Shown here piece by piece: positions 8,872 through 16,219 of a DNA stretch of 38,506 nucleotides. A model generated the notes under the pieces. It did no database searches. It was given only the letters and a program-made list of their open reading frames with translations, and was not told the DNA's origin. This stretch comes from GH45 sp046704385 (GTDB taxonomy: Bacteria > Bacteroidota > Bacteroidia > Bacteroidales > SZUA-534): NCBI GenBank assembly GCA_046704385.1, contig JBJKSB010000019.1, positions 1 through 38,506 on the forward strand, given 5' to 3'. The translations under genes and the position numbers were made by a program. Position 1 is the first letter of the stretch. Each line of letters begins with the position of its first letter.

Positions 8872-8872
8872 C

Positions 8873-10300
8873 TTATAACTTATAAAATTTTTGTGAAACA
8901 GTTTGGCTTGAGCCGGAGAGCTGAATAATATAATAGCCGGATTTTAAGTTGTTTACATTAATCGAATTGTCAAAAATATTGCCCTGTGTTTCTGTAATTC
9001 CCATTGCATTAAAAATCCTGAATTGCGAAAATCCGTTAGGGGTTTGTAAATTAATTACCTGGTTAACCGGATTTGCAAATAAAGGTGTGGTAATTTTAAC
9101 TGTCGGTTTTATTCCTGCCGGATTTTGTACTTTGATATGAATAGTGTCATTTATGCCGCTTTGCTCATTCCAGGTTGCAACTACCATGGTTTCGCCGGCA
9201 CTCCATGCTTCAAGGTTTCCATCGATATCAACAGTAGCCACCCCTTCGTTTGTTGATGACCATGTTATTCCTGCATTTAATTGTTTAATGCCTGACATAA
9301 AAGCTATGGCTTTCAATTTAACGGTATTGCCGAGAGCAATTTCCTTTTGTACAGGCTGTATCACCATTAGCCTTTTTTCTCCATAAATACAAGTGTCGGG
9401 AGCAACATCCACGATTCCTGTTATTTCCGTTGACAATTCACCAAGCCAGCCAGCCGAACTGTTCACAGCTGTTTGTATTTTAATAAAATCAATTTTGTCG
9501 AGATTTACATAGTTGTCTTGCGAATCTATTGCCCAGCTTATATCGAATGCATCGCCGCCAGCGCCTTCAATGTCAAAAGTATAAGGATTATCAGGTTCCC
9601 ATCCTTCTTTTGTCATCATGCGGGGCAGGTTATCGGCATAACCAAACGGATATTTTTGCGACACAATATATTCAGTTCGTGAATTATCTAACCGGTCTGC
9701 AATTTTTGGCCCTTCCAGGGTGTAGTTATCCTGGTTAATATCGGGAAAACTATCAGCCAAAGGATAATAGGGCTGAGTGTGGTAGGTATTGGCAGTAACA
9801 ACTCCCGATCCATTCTGGTTATCGGTCCAGGGAACATCGGCAGCTTTATTCATTTTCGGGTTATGGTAGGTGATTTTATAATTTGTGATGGTACTTTCGA
9901 ACCAATAATCTGACCCGGCAAGTAAATACCAGGTGTCATCAGGTAAGCCATTACCATTTTCATCTTTCATTACAAATACGTTTGCCGGTTCTGATGAATT
10001 CTGACTTGCATTTCCAAATACAGTAAAATCAATCCCGTAAGGATTGACAGGATCGTTTTCAACGGGTTTATCAAATCCAACCACAATATAACCTCCAAAT
10101 GCTCCCAACGAAACTGCTCCACCCACTTTGCCTGCCAGTGATTTAGCACCGGCGTTTGAACCAATGGGCGTATTTATAAACTGGCCGGGTGCAGGAACAT
10201 AATCAAACACCTTGCTGATAAATTGATTTTCCTGACTATGGCCCGAAGTTACAAGTCCTGTCATCAAAAAAACGGAGAAAATGATTTTTAAAACATGCAT
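8873..10300 (-). CDS. T9SS-sorted surface protein of the B12 operon (with Ig-like domain)
   Basis: This 475-residue protein has a signal peptide (cleavage near SGHSQ, ~23). A large N-terminal domain (~25-300) is rich in W, D and G, with features such as FGGYIVVGFDKPVEN, DENGNGLPDDTWYLLAGSDY and GAGGDAFDISWAID. A Big_2-like Ig domain (~310-395; ITWSSTNEGVATVDIDGNLEA) follows, and then a C-terminal type IX secretion sorting domain (~405-475; FRIFNAMGITETQGN through LKSGYYIIQLSG). It is the first gene after the cobalamin riboswitch and ends two bases before btuB. Related cell-surface proteins are common in Bacteroidota B12 loci, but their exact role is unknown to me. It could capture corrinoids or process corrinoid-protein complexes outside the cell. 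Confidence 0.75.
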   Translation of the reverse strand: MHVLKIIFSVFLMTGLVTSGHSQENQFISKVFDYVPAPGQFINTPIGSNAGAKSLAGKVGGAVSLGAFGGYIVVGFDKPVENDPVNPYGIDFTVFGNASQNSSEPANVFVMKDENGNGLPDDTWYLLAGSDYWFESTITNYKITYHNPKMNKAADVPWTDNQNGSGVVTANTYHTQPYYPLADSFPDINQDNYTLEGPKIADRLDNSRTEYIVSQKYPFGYADNLPRMMTKEGWEPDNPYTFDIEGAGGDAFDISWAIDSQDNYVNLDKIDFIKIQTAVNSSAGWLGELSTEITGIVDVAPDTCIYGEKRLMVIQPVQKEIALGNTVKLKAIAFMSGIKQLNAGITWSSTNEGVATVDIDGNLEAWSAGETMVVATWNEQSGINDTIHIKVQNPAGIKPTVKITTPLFANPVNQVINLQTPNGFSQFRIFNAMGITETQGNIFDNSINVNNLKSGYYIIQLSGSSQTVSQKFYKL

Positions 10301-10382
10301 CGTAAATCAAAATTCAGATGCTTGGGGATGAAAATTGATTCCGTCGCTCTTAATCCCGAAAGCATTGTTAAACAATAACAGG

Positions 10383-10567
10383 CAGGTCTTCTGACTTACT
10401 CCATTCTTATCGCGCCTTCCCATCAAGCTTTAAGGCTTGACAGTGGCATAAGCTTTTTGCGATAAGATGTTAAAGAGCTCACAGCAGCGGGTACTGTTGC
10501 CGAATTCTTACAAAATCAAATCATTGCATGGCACGGCATTCCCTTTTCATTCCATAATGGAAACCTG
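10383..10567 (-). promoter_or_regulatory. Cobalamin (AdoCbl-type) riboswitch
   Basis: Read on the minus strand, the segment carries the conserved parts of a B12 riboswitch in order. First come the 5' P1 strand CAGGT (10567-10563) and the core AAAAGGGAATGCCGTGC. Next is the ACCCGCTGCTGTGA stretch (a variant of the usual CCCGCAACTGT). Last is the B12 box AGTCAGAAGACCTGCC, whose ACCTG closes P1 at 10387-10383. An ATTGTTTAACAAT hairpin lies in the ~80-nt platform before the first gene at 10300. Known biology: cobalamin binding represses translation or transcription of uptake genes. It controls the three-gene uptake operon downstream. Confidence 0.92.
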
Positions 10568-10572
10568 AGTTG

Positions 10573-10580
10573 CAAAATTA
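10573..10580 (-). promoter_or_regulatory. -7 promoter element for the riboswitch transcript
   Basis: TAATTTTG on the minus strand matches the Bacteroidota -7 consensus TAnnTTTG. It sits 6 bp before the 5' P1 strand of the riboswitch, so the transcript would begin essentially at the first base of the aptamer. A clear -33 TTTG is not seen. Confidence 0.5.
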
Positions 10581-10616
10581 GTAAATTTTTTATGATAGAT
10601 TACATTTTATAATAAT

Positions 10617-10624
10617 TACATTTG
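10617..10624 (+). promoter_or_regulatory. -7 promoter element for the hybrid kinase
   Basis: TACATTTG matches TAnnTTTG on the plus strand, about 50 nt before the ATG at 10676. It overlaps the possible upstream TTG start at 10622, which would therefore not be in the mRNA; this supports the start at 10676. It is divergent from the riboswitch promoter 37 bp away. Confidence 0.45.
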
Positions 10625-10675
10625 AGGCCAATTATTATAACAAATTTTGAACTTATATCTCAATCGGGTTTTAAA

Positions 10676-13402
10676 ATGAGTAAAAGTGTGTTTAATTTTT
10701 TAGAAAACCGTTTTTATTCTTTCTTTTCTGATACCAATCAGCCAGGGTTAATAATTGAAAAGAAAACCAGCAGAATTATTGATGCAAATGAAGCTGTAAC
10801 AAGGTTGCTTGGTGTTCATAAAAATGATCTGATTAATAATATATTAACCGATTTTATTCAGAATTTTAACTACCTCCAAAAGAAAACTCAATACATAAAC
10901 GTTATAAATTCCGAATATCAGAATATAAAATCAAACCATTTTGATTACCCTGATTCCGATAATTTATTTGTGTTATTTTTTGAACCACAAACTTTTAGGT
11001 ATAAAAAACTTTCGTCGCGCGAAAGCATAAAAGTATTGCTTAACCATGTTGATGATGTTATCTGGATTATGGACTTAAAAGGTAACTTAACCTTTGTTAC
11101 TCCAAATATTGAAGATATAATTGGTTATAATCCGGAAGAAATTACGGGAAAAGATTATCGTTATATACTTACACCTGATTCTGCGATTGTTGCTCAACAA
11201 TTGCTGAATGAGGAACTTTCGAAGAAAACTGATGGCTCCGATTATATACCGGTTCGGAAAGTTGAGGTGGAACAGCAAAAAAAAGGAGGAGGAACTGTTT
11301 GGACTGAGGTTATCCTTTCGTTGGTACACGATGACCAGGGACAGGTTGTTGAAATTTTGGGTATAACAAAGAGTATTCAACCCATTAAGGATGCATACAA
11401 CCAATTTGATCAATTCTTCAATCTAATGCCGGAGCCTTCAGCACGACTGAATAAGTTGGGTTATATCACTCATTGTAATAGAACACTGGCTGACCAGCTT
11501 GGTTTATCTGTGGAAAAAATAGTCGGTACGCATTTTACTAAATTACCTTTGTTCGATTACAAACAAATACCAAACTATATTAAAGCTTTTGCTGGTATTT
11601 TCCAGGGGAAAGAAATTAAACCTACAAGGTTTAGCTGGTTGGATTATAAAGGAATTCAGCACGAGGGAATTGTTCATGTTGGTGTGGTAAAAAACAATTC
11701 AAAAACGGAAGGTATTCAGGTTATTATTACCGATATTACTGAATTGAGACAAATTGAAGGAGCGTTAAGACTAAGTGAAGAAAAGTATAAAAGTATATTT
11801 CAGAATTCACCCCTTGGAATTTTTCATTTTGACAAAAATGGAATAATTACCGATTGTAATTCTAAATTAGTCGAAATAATTGGTTCATCGCGTAATGCAA
11901 TAATTGGAGTTGATATACCGATACAACATACAAGTGAGGTTGTTATAGATTGTGTTAAACAAACATTATCAGAAGGGTCAGCTTATTTTGAAGGGTATTA
12001 TTCCTCGGTAACAGCCAATAAATCCACTTTTGTGAGATTGATTATGGAGGCGCTTCGCGATGAGAAAGACCAGATAATAGGTGGAGTTGGTTTAATGGAA
12101 GACATTCATTCGCGAAAAACAACAGAGGATGAACTGGTTGAGAAGAACAGACGCATTGCCACACAAAACCAGCAATACCAAGCTATAAACGAGGAGCTTC
12201 AGAATTCATTACTTGAAATTCAAAAAATTAATTGGGAGTTAAAGCAAGCAAAGGAAAAGGCTGAAGTAAGTGACAAATTGAAGACCGCTTTTCTTCAGAA
12301 TATGTCGCATGAAATTCGCACTCCTATGAACGGAATTCTGGGATTTGCGCAACTGCTTGAACTTGAAAAAACAACAGCTAAACAAAAAACTGAGTACATT
12401 AAAATAATAAAAGACAGTGGTTATCAATTATTGAGCATTGTAACCGATTTACTTGATATTTCAAAAATTGAATCGGGATCAATGAATTTGAATTTACGAC
12501 CTACGCAAATTAATATTCTTCTTAGTGAAGTGTATGAATTTTTTGAACATAATGCATCTCAACATGGCTTAATATTAAATAAACCTGAATTTTCAGATGC
12601 TATAGATTGGATAAATATTGATTCAGATAAAATAAGACAAATATTAAATAATTTGTTATCTAATGCCATTAAATATTCCAAAAGAGGCTGTATAGATTTC
12701 GGGTATAAAATTAAAAACGGGTATCTCGAATTTTTTGTTAAAGATGAAGGATATGGGATTAAAAAGGAATCACTTGAATTAATTTTTGAAAGGTTTCACC
12801 AGGAAATGAATCACAGTGTAAATGCCTACAGAGGAACGGGATTGGGATTAGCTATATCAAAAGGTTTGGTAGAATTGATGCAAGGTGAAATTTGTGTGGA
12901 GTCGGAGCTTGGAAAGGGATCAGTTTTTTATTTTACCATCCCTTTGGTAAAGTTAGCAAATGGAAAACAGGAGCAGGTAAATCCGGAAGAATTGCCAGAG
13001 GACTATATTCAAGGATCAGGAATTACTATATTGATTGCAGAGGATGACGATTCAAATTTCTTTTATTTGCAAGAGTTGCTTGCTGAATATAATTTTACCA
13101 TAATCAGAGCCAAATCAGGTCAGGAAGTTATCGATCAGTTTACTCAAAATTCAAATATCGATTTGATATTAATGGATATTAAATTACCACTGATTAGTGG
13201 TTATGAAGCAACACGAATAATCAGAAGTCATAATACCGAAATTCCCATTATAGCTCAAACTGCTTTTGCTCTGCCAAGTGACCGACAAAAAGCACTTGAT
13301 GCCGGTTGTACCGATCATTTGCCGAAACCAATTTCAGGCGTTGATCTGGCTGTTATCCTAAAAAAGTACGTGCCAAAATATTCCGATCAAGGTATCAGGT
13401 AA
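10676..13402 (+). CDS. Hybrid sensor histidine kinase with four PAS domains and C-terminal receiver
   Basis: This is a 908-residue protein counted from the ATG at 10676; an in-frame TTG 54 nt earlier adds an unconvincing tail. Four PAS-like regions occupy roughly residues 15-90, 115-240, 245-360 and 370-480, the second with GNLTFVTPNIEDIIGYNPEEI and a PAC-like end. A coiled-coil stretch (~480-530) leads to HisKA with the H-box NMSHEIRTPMNGI (His545). HATPase_c follows with an N-box (IRQILNNLLSNAIKYS), DEGYGI and GTGLGLAISKGL. The C-terminal REC domain has acidic residues EDD and phospho-acceptor Asp834 in LILMDIKLP, plus the conserved Lys in LPKPIS. No membrane span or signal peptide is visible, so it should be a cytosolic sensor. 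No Hpt or DNA-binding partner lies next to it, so the output is unknown. Confidence 0.93.
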   Translation: MSKSVFNFLENRFYSFFSDTNQPGLIIEKKTSRIIDANEAVTRLLGVHKNDLINNILTDFIQNFNYLQKKTQYINVINSEYQNIKSNHFDYPDSDNLFVLFFEPQTFRYKKLSSRESIKVLLNHVDDVIWIMDLKGNLTFVTPNIEDIIGYNPEEITGKDYRYILTPDSAIVAQQLLNEELSKKTDGSDYIPVRKVEVEQQKKGGGTVWTEVILSLVHDDQGQVVEILGITKSIQPIKDAYNQFDQFFNLMPEPSARLNKLGYITHCNRTLADQLGLSVEKIVGTHFTKLPLFDYKQIPNYIKAFAGIFQGKEIKPTRFSWLDYKGIQHEGIVHVGVVKNNSKTEGIQVIITDITELRQIEGALRLSEEKYKSIFQNSPLGIFHFDKNGIITDCNSKLVEIIGSSRNAIIGVDIPIQHTSEVVIDCVKQTLSEGSAYFEGYYSSVTANKSTFVRLIMEALRDEKDQIIGGVGLMEDIHSRKTTEDELVEKNRRIATQNQQYQAINEELQNSLLEIQKINWELKQAKEKAEVSDKLKTAFLQNMSHEIRTPMNGILGFAQLLELEKTTAKQKTEYIKIIKDSGYQLLSIVTDLLDISKIESGSMNLNLRPTQINILLSEVYEFFEHNASQHGLILNKPEFSDAIDWINIDSDKIRQILNNLLSNAIKYSKRGCIDFGYKIKNGYLEFFVKDEGYGIKKESLELIFERFHQEMNHSVNAYRGTGLGLAISKGLVELMQGEICVESELGKGSVFYFTIPLVKLANGKQEQVNPEELPEDYIQGSGITILIAEDDDSNFFYLQELLAEYNFTIIRAKSGQEVIDQFTQNSNIDLILMDIKLPLISGYEATRIIRSHNTEIPIIAQTAFALPSDRQKALDAGCTDHLPKPISGVDLAVILKKYVPKYSDQGIR

Positions 13403-13851
13403 TTCAAGTTCGATTTAAGAGAAAAGCTTAACCGGTGATTACAAAGTCATATTTATATGGTTTACTATTCAGATATTAAAAATTGGGAATTACCGGCAAT
13501 TTCCTTTGGTTTATCGAAAATGAATTCTGTATTAAACCAAGTCCATTTAAAATTGCATTGAATTTGAACCCTTGGGATGTAATTTATACTTTACCACAAG
13601 CGTTCATAGTCAGAAATAATTTTTATTAGTAAGACAGTTATGATTTCGGCTTTATTGATTTTTCTATATTATCTGATACGTATTATCCGCAAGTGGTGGA
13701 TACAGCAATTACCTGCCTGATATTGATCCAAAAATTCGAAATGCATACTGATTAGCAATATAAAATCAAGCAGTACAATTATTCCAACTAAAACCTTTTT
13801 AACCCATAAGATTTTCCTAATTTTATTCAATAATACTCAAAAACAAACAGA
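13403..13851. other. 449-bp intergenic region, no convincing gene
   Basis: Between the kinase and the Crp/Fnr gene I see no terminator hairpin, no recognisable promoter and no repeat family member. Only very short open frames occur, including a 26-codon hydrophobic one at 13640-13720, which I do not call as a gene. Confidence 0.5.
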
Positions 13852-14466
13852 ATGGAGTTGCTGCAAAAGAATTTTGAAAAAGAATTATACAATGAAATTA
13901 TTGGTCTGCCTGTAATTGAAATAAAGTCGCATCAGGTAATTCTAAAGGAAGGTGCTTACATAAAAGAAATTCCGATTCTGGTTGATGGATCCATCAAAGT
14001 CAGGCGCTCCGATGAATCAGGCAAGGAGATCGTTCTTTATCATATTCAACCCGGCGAAAGTTGTATTCTTGCCATTACTTCGTGCTTAAATGATAAACAA
14101 AGTAAGGCTGAAGCCATAACCGATTCTGAATCGAAATTTATTGTTGTAGATGCTGAAAAAGTTAAACTTTGGATGGATCAATATAAATCATGGCGCAACT
14201 TTGTAGTAAAATTATATTACCAAAGGCTCGATGAAGTTCTGTCATTAGTTGACAGTATAGCTTTTAAGCAAGTTGATTTGCGTTTGATTGAAAAATTAAA
14301 GGAAAAATCAGAAGGAAAATTAACCACGATTATAACCACGCATCAACAGCTGGCAAATGAACTGGGTACTGCCCGCGAGGTCGTATCACGACTTTTAAAA
14401 CAATTGGAAATACAGGGGTTTATTTCAATTGACCGGGGGAGTATTAAAATTATTAAGCCTTTGTAA
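13852..14466 (+). CDS. Crp/Fnr-family transcriptional regulator
   Basis: This 204-residue protein has an N-terminal cyclic-nucleotide-binding-type beta-roll (~20-115; IKEIPILVDGSIKVRRSDESGKEIVLYHIQPGE split around the sheet). A dimerisation helix (~120-150) and a C-terminal Crp-type winged helix-turn-helix (~155-200; THQQLANELGTAREVVSRLL, then GFISIDRGSIKI) follow. There is no FNR-like N-terminal cysteine cluster. Two cysteines, Cys71 and Cys78, sit in the beta-roll (GESCILAITSC), a possible redox or sulfur-sensing pair; this is inference. It is followed after 62 bp by two DUF2892 genes on the same strand and faces the sulfur-respiration block across a bidirectional terminator, so regulation of sulfur genes is a reasonable hypothesis. 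Target sites are not established. Confidence 0.9.
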   Translation: MELLQKNFEKELYNEIIGLPVIEIKSHQVILKEGAYIKEIPILVDGSIKVRRSDESGKEIVLYHIQPGESCILAITSCLNDKQSKAEAITDSESKFIVVDAEKVKLWMDQYKSWRNFVVKLYYQRLDEVLSLVDSIAFKQVDLRLIEKLKEKSEGKLTTIITTHQQLANELGTAREVVSRLLKQLEIQGFISIDRGSIKIIKPL

Positions 14467-14498
14467 CCTAAATCACACACTTTGCTACCATTATGTAC

Positions 14499-14506
14499 TA
14501 ATTTTG
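14499..14506 (+). promoter_or_regulatory. Possible -7 element ahead of the DUF2892 pair
   Basis: TAATTTTG matches TAnnTTTG, 23 nt before the ATG at 14529. A TTTG lies at 14481-14484, but the 14-nt gap is shorter than usual for the -33 box. The two small genes may therefore be transcribed on their own as well as from the regulator. Confidence 0.3.
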
Positions 14507-14528
14507 TTACATATTTAAATATGTAATT

Positions 14529-14780
14529 ATGCATAATGTTGGAAAAATTGATCGCTACTTAAGGTTTGCAGCAGCAGTTGTTATAATGATTTTACATTTT
14601 ACCGGTGTAATGACAGGAAAAACCGACAGAATATTGTCTACAGTAGGTATCATTCTGGTTATTACATCGCTAAGACAATGTTGCCCGCTATATGCCTTGT
14701 TGGGGCTGGGTACCTGTGGAGTCGATACGGATGAATCAGAAATTAAAATTGAAACAAAAAAGTTAAAATTAAAAAAGTAA
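14529..14780 (+). CDS. DUF2892 (YgaP-type) small membrane protein
   Basis: This 83-residue protein opens with the family's amphipathic start (MHNVGKIDRYLRFAAAVVI). Two membrane helices (~10-28 and ~36-52) follow, then the conserved cysteine-containing turn CCPLYALLGLGTC (~54-66). A charged cytosolic tail rich in Lys and Glu ends it. DUF2892 is the membrane domain fused to a rhodanese in E. coli YgaP, where it is thought to pass small sulfur or related species across the membrane; here it is a separate protein. It sits between the Crp/Fnr gene and a second DUF2892 gene 15 bp later. The function is inferred only. Confidence 0.85.
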   Translation: MHNVGKIDRYLRFAAAVVIMILHFTGVMTGKTDRILSTVGIILVITSLRQCCPLYALLGLGTCGVDTDESEIKIETKKLKLKK

Positions 14781-14795
14781 TAATCTCAAAATTTT

Positions 14796-14984
14796 ATGCG
14801 GATGAAACAGAACGTAGGAAAAACAGACAAGGTAATTCGCCTTATAATTGGTGTTATTTTGTTGGTATTTGGCTTAATTGCTAAAAGTTGGTTGGGTTTA
14901 ATTGGTATTATACCTATATTTACTGCGTTGGTAAGTTGGTGCCCACTTTATTCACCATTAAAAATCAACACTAAAAAACAATAA
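14796..14984 (+). CDS. Second DUF2892 small membrane protein
   Basis: This 62-residue protein (or 60, from the ATG at 14802 giving MKQNVGKTDK, which matches the family start better) has two membrane helices. It also has a shortened conserved turn WCPLYSPLKINTKK, keeping one Cys and lacking the GLGTC part seen in its neighbour. It is paralogous to the preceding gene, is probably co-transcribed with it, and may form a hetero-oligomer with it. A strong bidirectional terminator follows 10 bp after the stop. Confidence 0.82.
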   Translation: MRMKQNVGKTDKVIRLIIGVILLVFGLIAKSWLGLIGIIPIFTALVSWCPLYSPLKINTKKQ

Positions 14985-14987
14985 AGC

Positions 14988-15037
14988 AAAAAACCCGGTC
15001 TATTTAGAGGTTGTTATGCATTAGGCCGGGTTTTTTT
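14988..15037. terminator. Bidirectional intrinsic terminator between convergent DUF2892 and mobB genes
   Basis: CCCGGTCTA (14994-15002) pairs with TAGGCCGGG (15022-15030, one G-U pair). An A-run lies on the left and a T-run (15031-15037) on the right, so it works for both strands. The loop is about 19 nt. Confidence 0.85.
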
Positions 15038-15070
15038 GTATATACCAAATATCTCTGCAAATTTTTTTCT

Positions 15071-15601
15071 TTACAATTCATTTATTTCCCAGGTACCTTC
15101 TTTATATTCAAATTCATTTACATCGTACTCAAAATCAAATATATGTATATCGGCTAATTCTATTTTATCAGCGTTTTTAACAATTTGTTTTGATTTATCA
15201 GTAGACATGAGTACAAAAACTCCCGGTTTTATATAATCACGCAATGCGGCTGATTCACAGATAATAGCTGTGTTTTTAGGTATTACCTTTTGCAGAAATT
15301 CCAATACCCTGGGCATTTTATTATCAGCTCCCTGGATAAAGTACACTTTTTCGGCTCCGGCAGCCAGCATTTTAGAACTGTCCTTCTGTAGTTCGGGGCT
15401 GGTTTCCTCTGTAATTAACAAATCGTGGGCTTGTAATATCGTAACACAGGAATCACACAGTATGTGAATATGCGGGGTGATTTTTATAGCAATTACATTT
15501 GTGGTTTTTGATACTTGTTCAATAATAGTACAAGCAAAAGTCGTTTTACCAACATTACGGCCGGTTCCGGCAATTAGCAATAAATTTGGCCAGTTAATCA
15601 T
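15071..15601 (-). CDS. mobB: MobB-like GTPase of molybdenum-cofactor guanylation
   Basis: This 176-residue protein has the P-loop AGTGRNVGKTT at residues 11-21, typical of MobB. The helper GTP-binding protein assists MobA in making the guanine-dinucleotide form of molybdopterin. Further features are a histidine/cysteine patch (KITPHIHILCDSC) and the ESAALRDYIKPGVFVLM segment near residue 115. It overlaps mobA by 4 bp (ATGA), so the two are translationally coupled. It lies at the end of the sulfur-respiration block, whose PsrA-like subunit needs bis-MGD. MobB is dispensable in E. coli; here the family call is good but the enzyme may be specialised. It ends facing the bidirectional terminator. 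Confidence 0.8.
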   Translation of the reverse strand: MINWPNLLLIAGTGRNVGKTTFACTIIEQVSKTTNVIAIKITPHIHILCDSCVTILQAHDLLITEETSPELQKDSSKMLAAGAEKVYFIQGADNKMPRVLEFLQKVIPKNTAIICESAALRDYIKPGVFVLMSTDKSKQIVKNADKIELADIHIFDFEYDVNEFEYKEGTWEINEL

Positions 15602-16149
15602 AGTAAATCCTCGGGTGAATTAAGGTTTTTAAAAATATCAGCATCGGTTATATCAAAATATTTCACTCTAAGCTGTTTAATCAAATTTACTAACTTATAA
15701 TCCTTATTGATAATGCTATTATATACTTTAGGAACAATTGATCTGGTATAACAAGCAATTAAAGGTTCCAGCTTACCATCGGGTAATCGTGGTACAATAG
15801 TTTCATAATTTTCAAGATCATGAAGTAATTTGCCATAGAAATTGCTATTAAGATTTGGTACATCAACAGGAATTACAAGGTTAATTTCAGTTTGCGAAGC
15901 TTTTAGTCCACTGTATAATCCTGATATAGGTCCAATTTCTGGAAATTCATCTTTGATCAATGGATAATTAATGCCCTCTATTTCATCGTTAGCGCTTATA
16001 ATAACATTATCCGATAATGATTCCAATACATGAATAGCATTATCAATTAATCGTTTGCCATTATAATTAAGCAATATCTTATTATAGCCCATTCTTGAGC
16101 TTTTGCCTCCGGCTATTACTATTCCGGTTATTGAATTACGGGTCGACAT
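15598..16149 (-). CDS. mobA: Molybdenum cofactor guanylyltransferase MobA
   Basis: This 183-residue protein carries the nucleotidyltransferase signature GIVIAGGKSSRMGYNKILL at residues ~9-27 and the metal-site region IPVDVPNLNSNF near residue 95, as well as ELIN-type loops including FPEIGPISGLYSGL. MobA joins GMP to molybdopterin, giving MGD for DMSO-reductase-family enzymes such as the PsrA-like subunit encoded upstream on the same strand. A terminator hairpin lies between it and the rhodanese gene, so it may be read-through or have its own promoter. The overlap with mobB fixes their coupling. Length fits the family. Confidence 0.88.
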   Translation of the reverse strand: MSTRNSITGIVIAGGKSSRMGYNKILLNYNGKRLIDNAIHVLESLSDNVIISANDEIEGINYPLIKDEFPEIGPISGLYSGLKASQTEINLVIPVDVPNLNSNFYGKLLHDLENYETIVPRLPDGKLEPLIACYTRSIVPKVYNSIINKDYKLVNLIKQLRVKYFDITDADIFKNLNSPEDLL

Positions 16150-16156
16150 AATAGAT

Positions 16157-16190
16157 AAAAAACCTGCTATTAAATTTATAGCAGGTTTCT
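16157..16190 (-). terminator. Hairpin terminator after the rhodanese-like gene
   Basis: Perfect 11-bp arms AAACCTGCTAT (16160-16170) and ATAGCAGGTTT (16178-16188) surround a 7-nt loop. On the minus strand the second arm runs into a TTTTTT tract. It ends the psr-yeeE-rhodanese transcript just ahead of mobA, whose start lies 11 bp further on. Confidence 0.75.
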
Positions 16191-16219
16191 AATTTATGGT
16201 AAAATACTGTTATAATCAA

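Noticed and set aside
10622..10675. Upstream TTG start of the hybrid kinase, adding 18 residues
   Set aside because: It overlaps a TAnnTTTG promoter element, and the added residues resemble no domain; the ATG at 10676 is preferred.
13640..13720. 26-codon hydrophobic open frame (MISALLIFLYYLIRIIRKWWIQ-type) in the kinase-Crp/Fnr gap
   Set aside because: Too short, with no promoter, RBS or terminator visible; frames of this size are expected by chance in AT-rich DNA.
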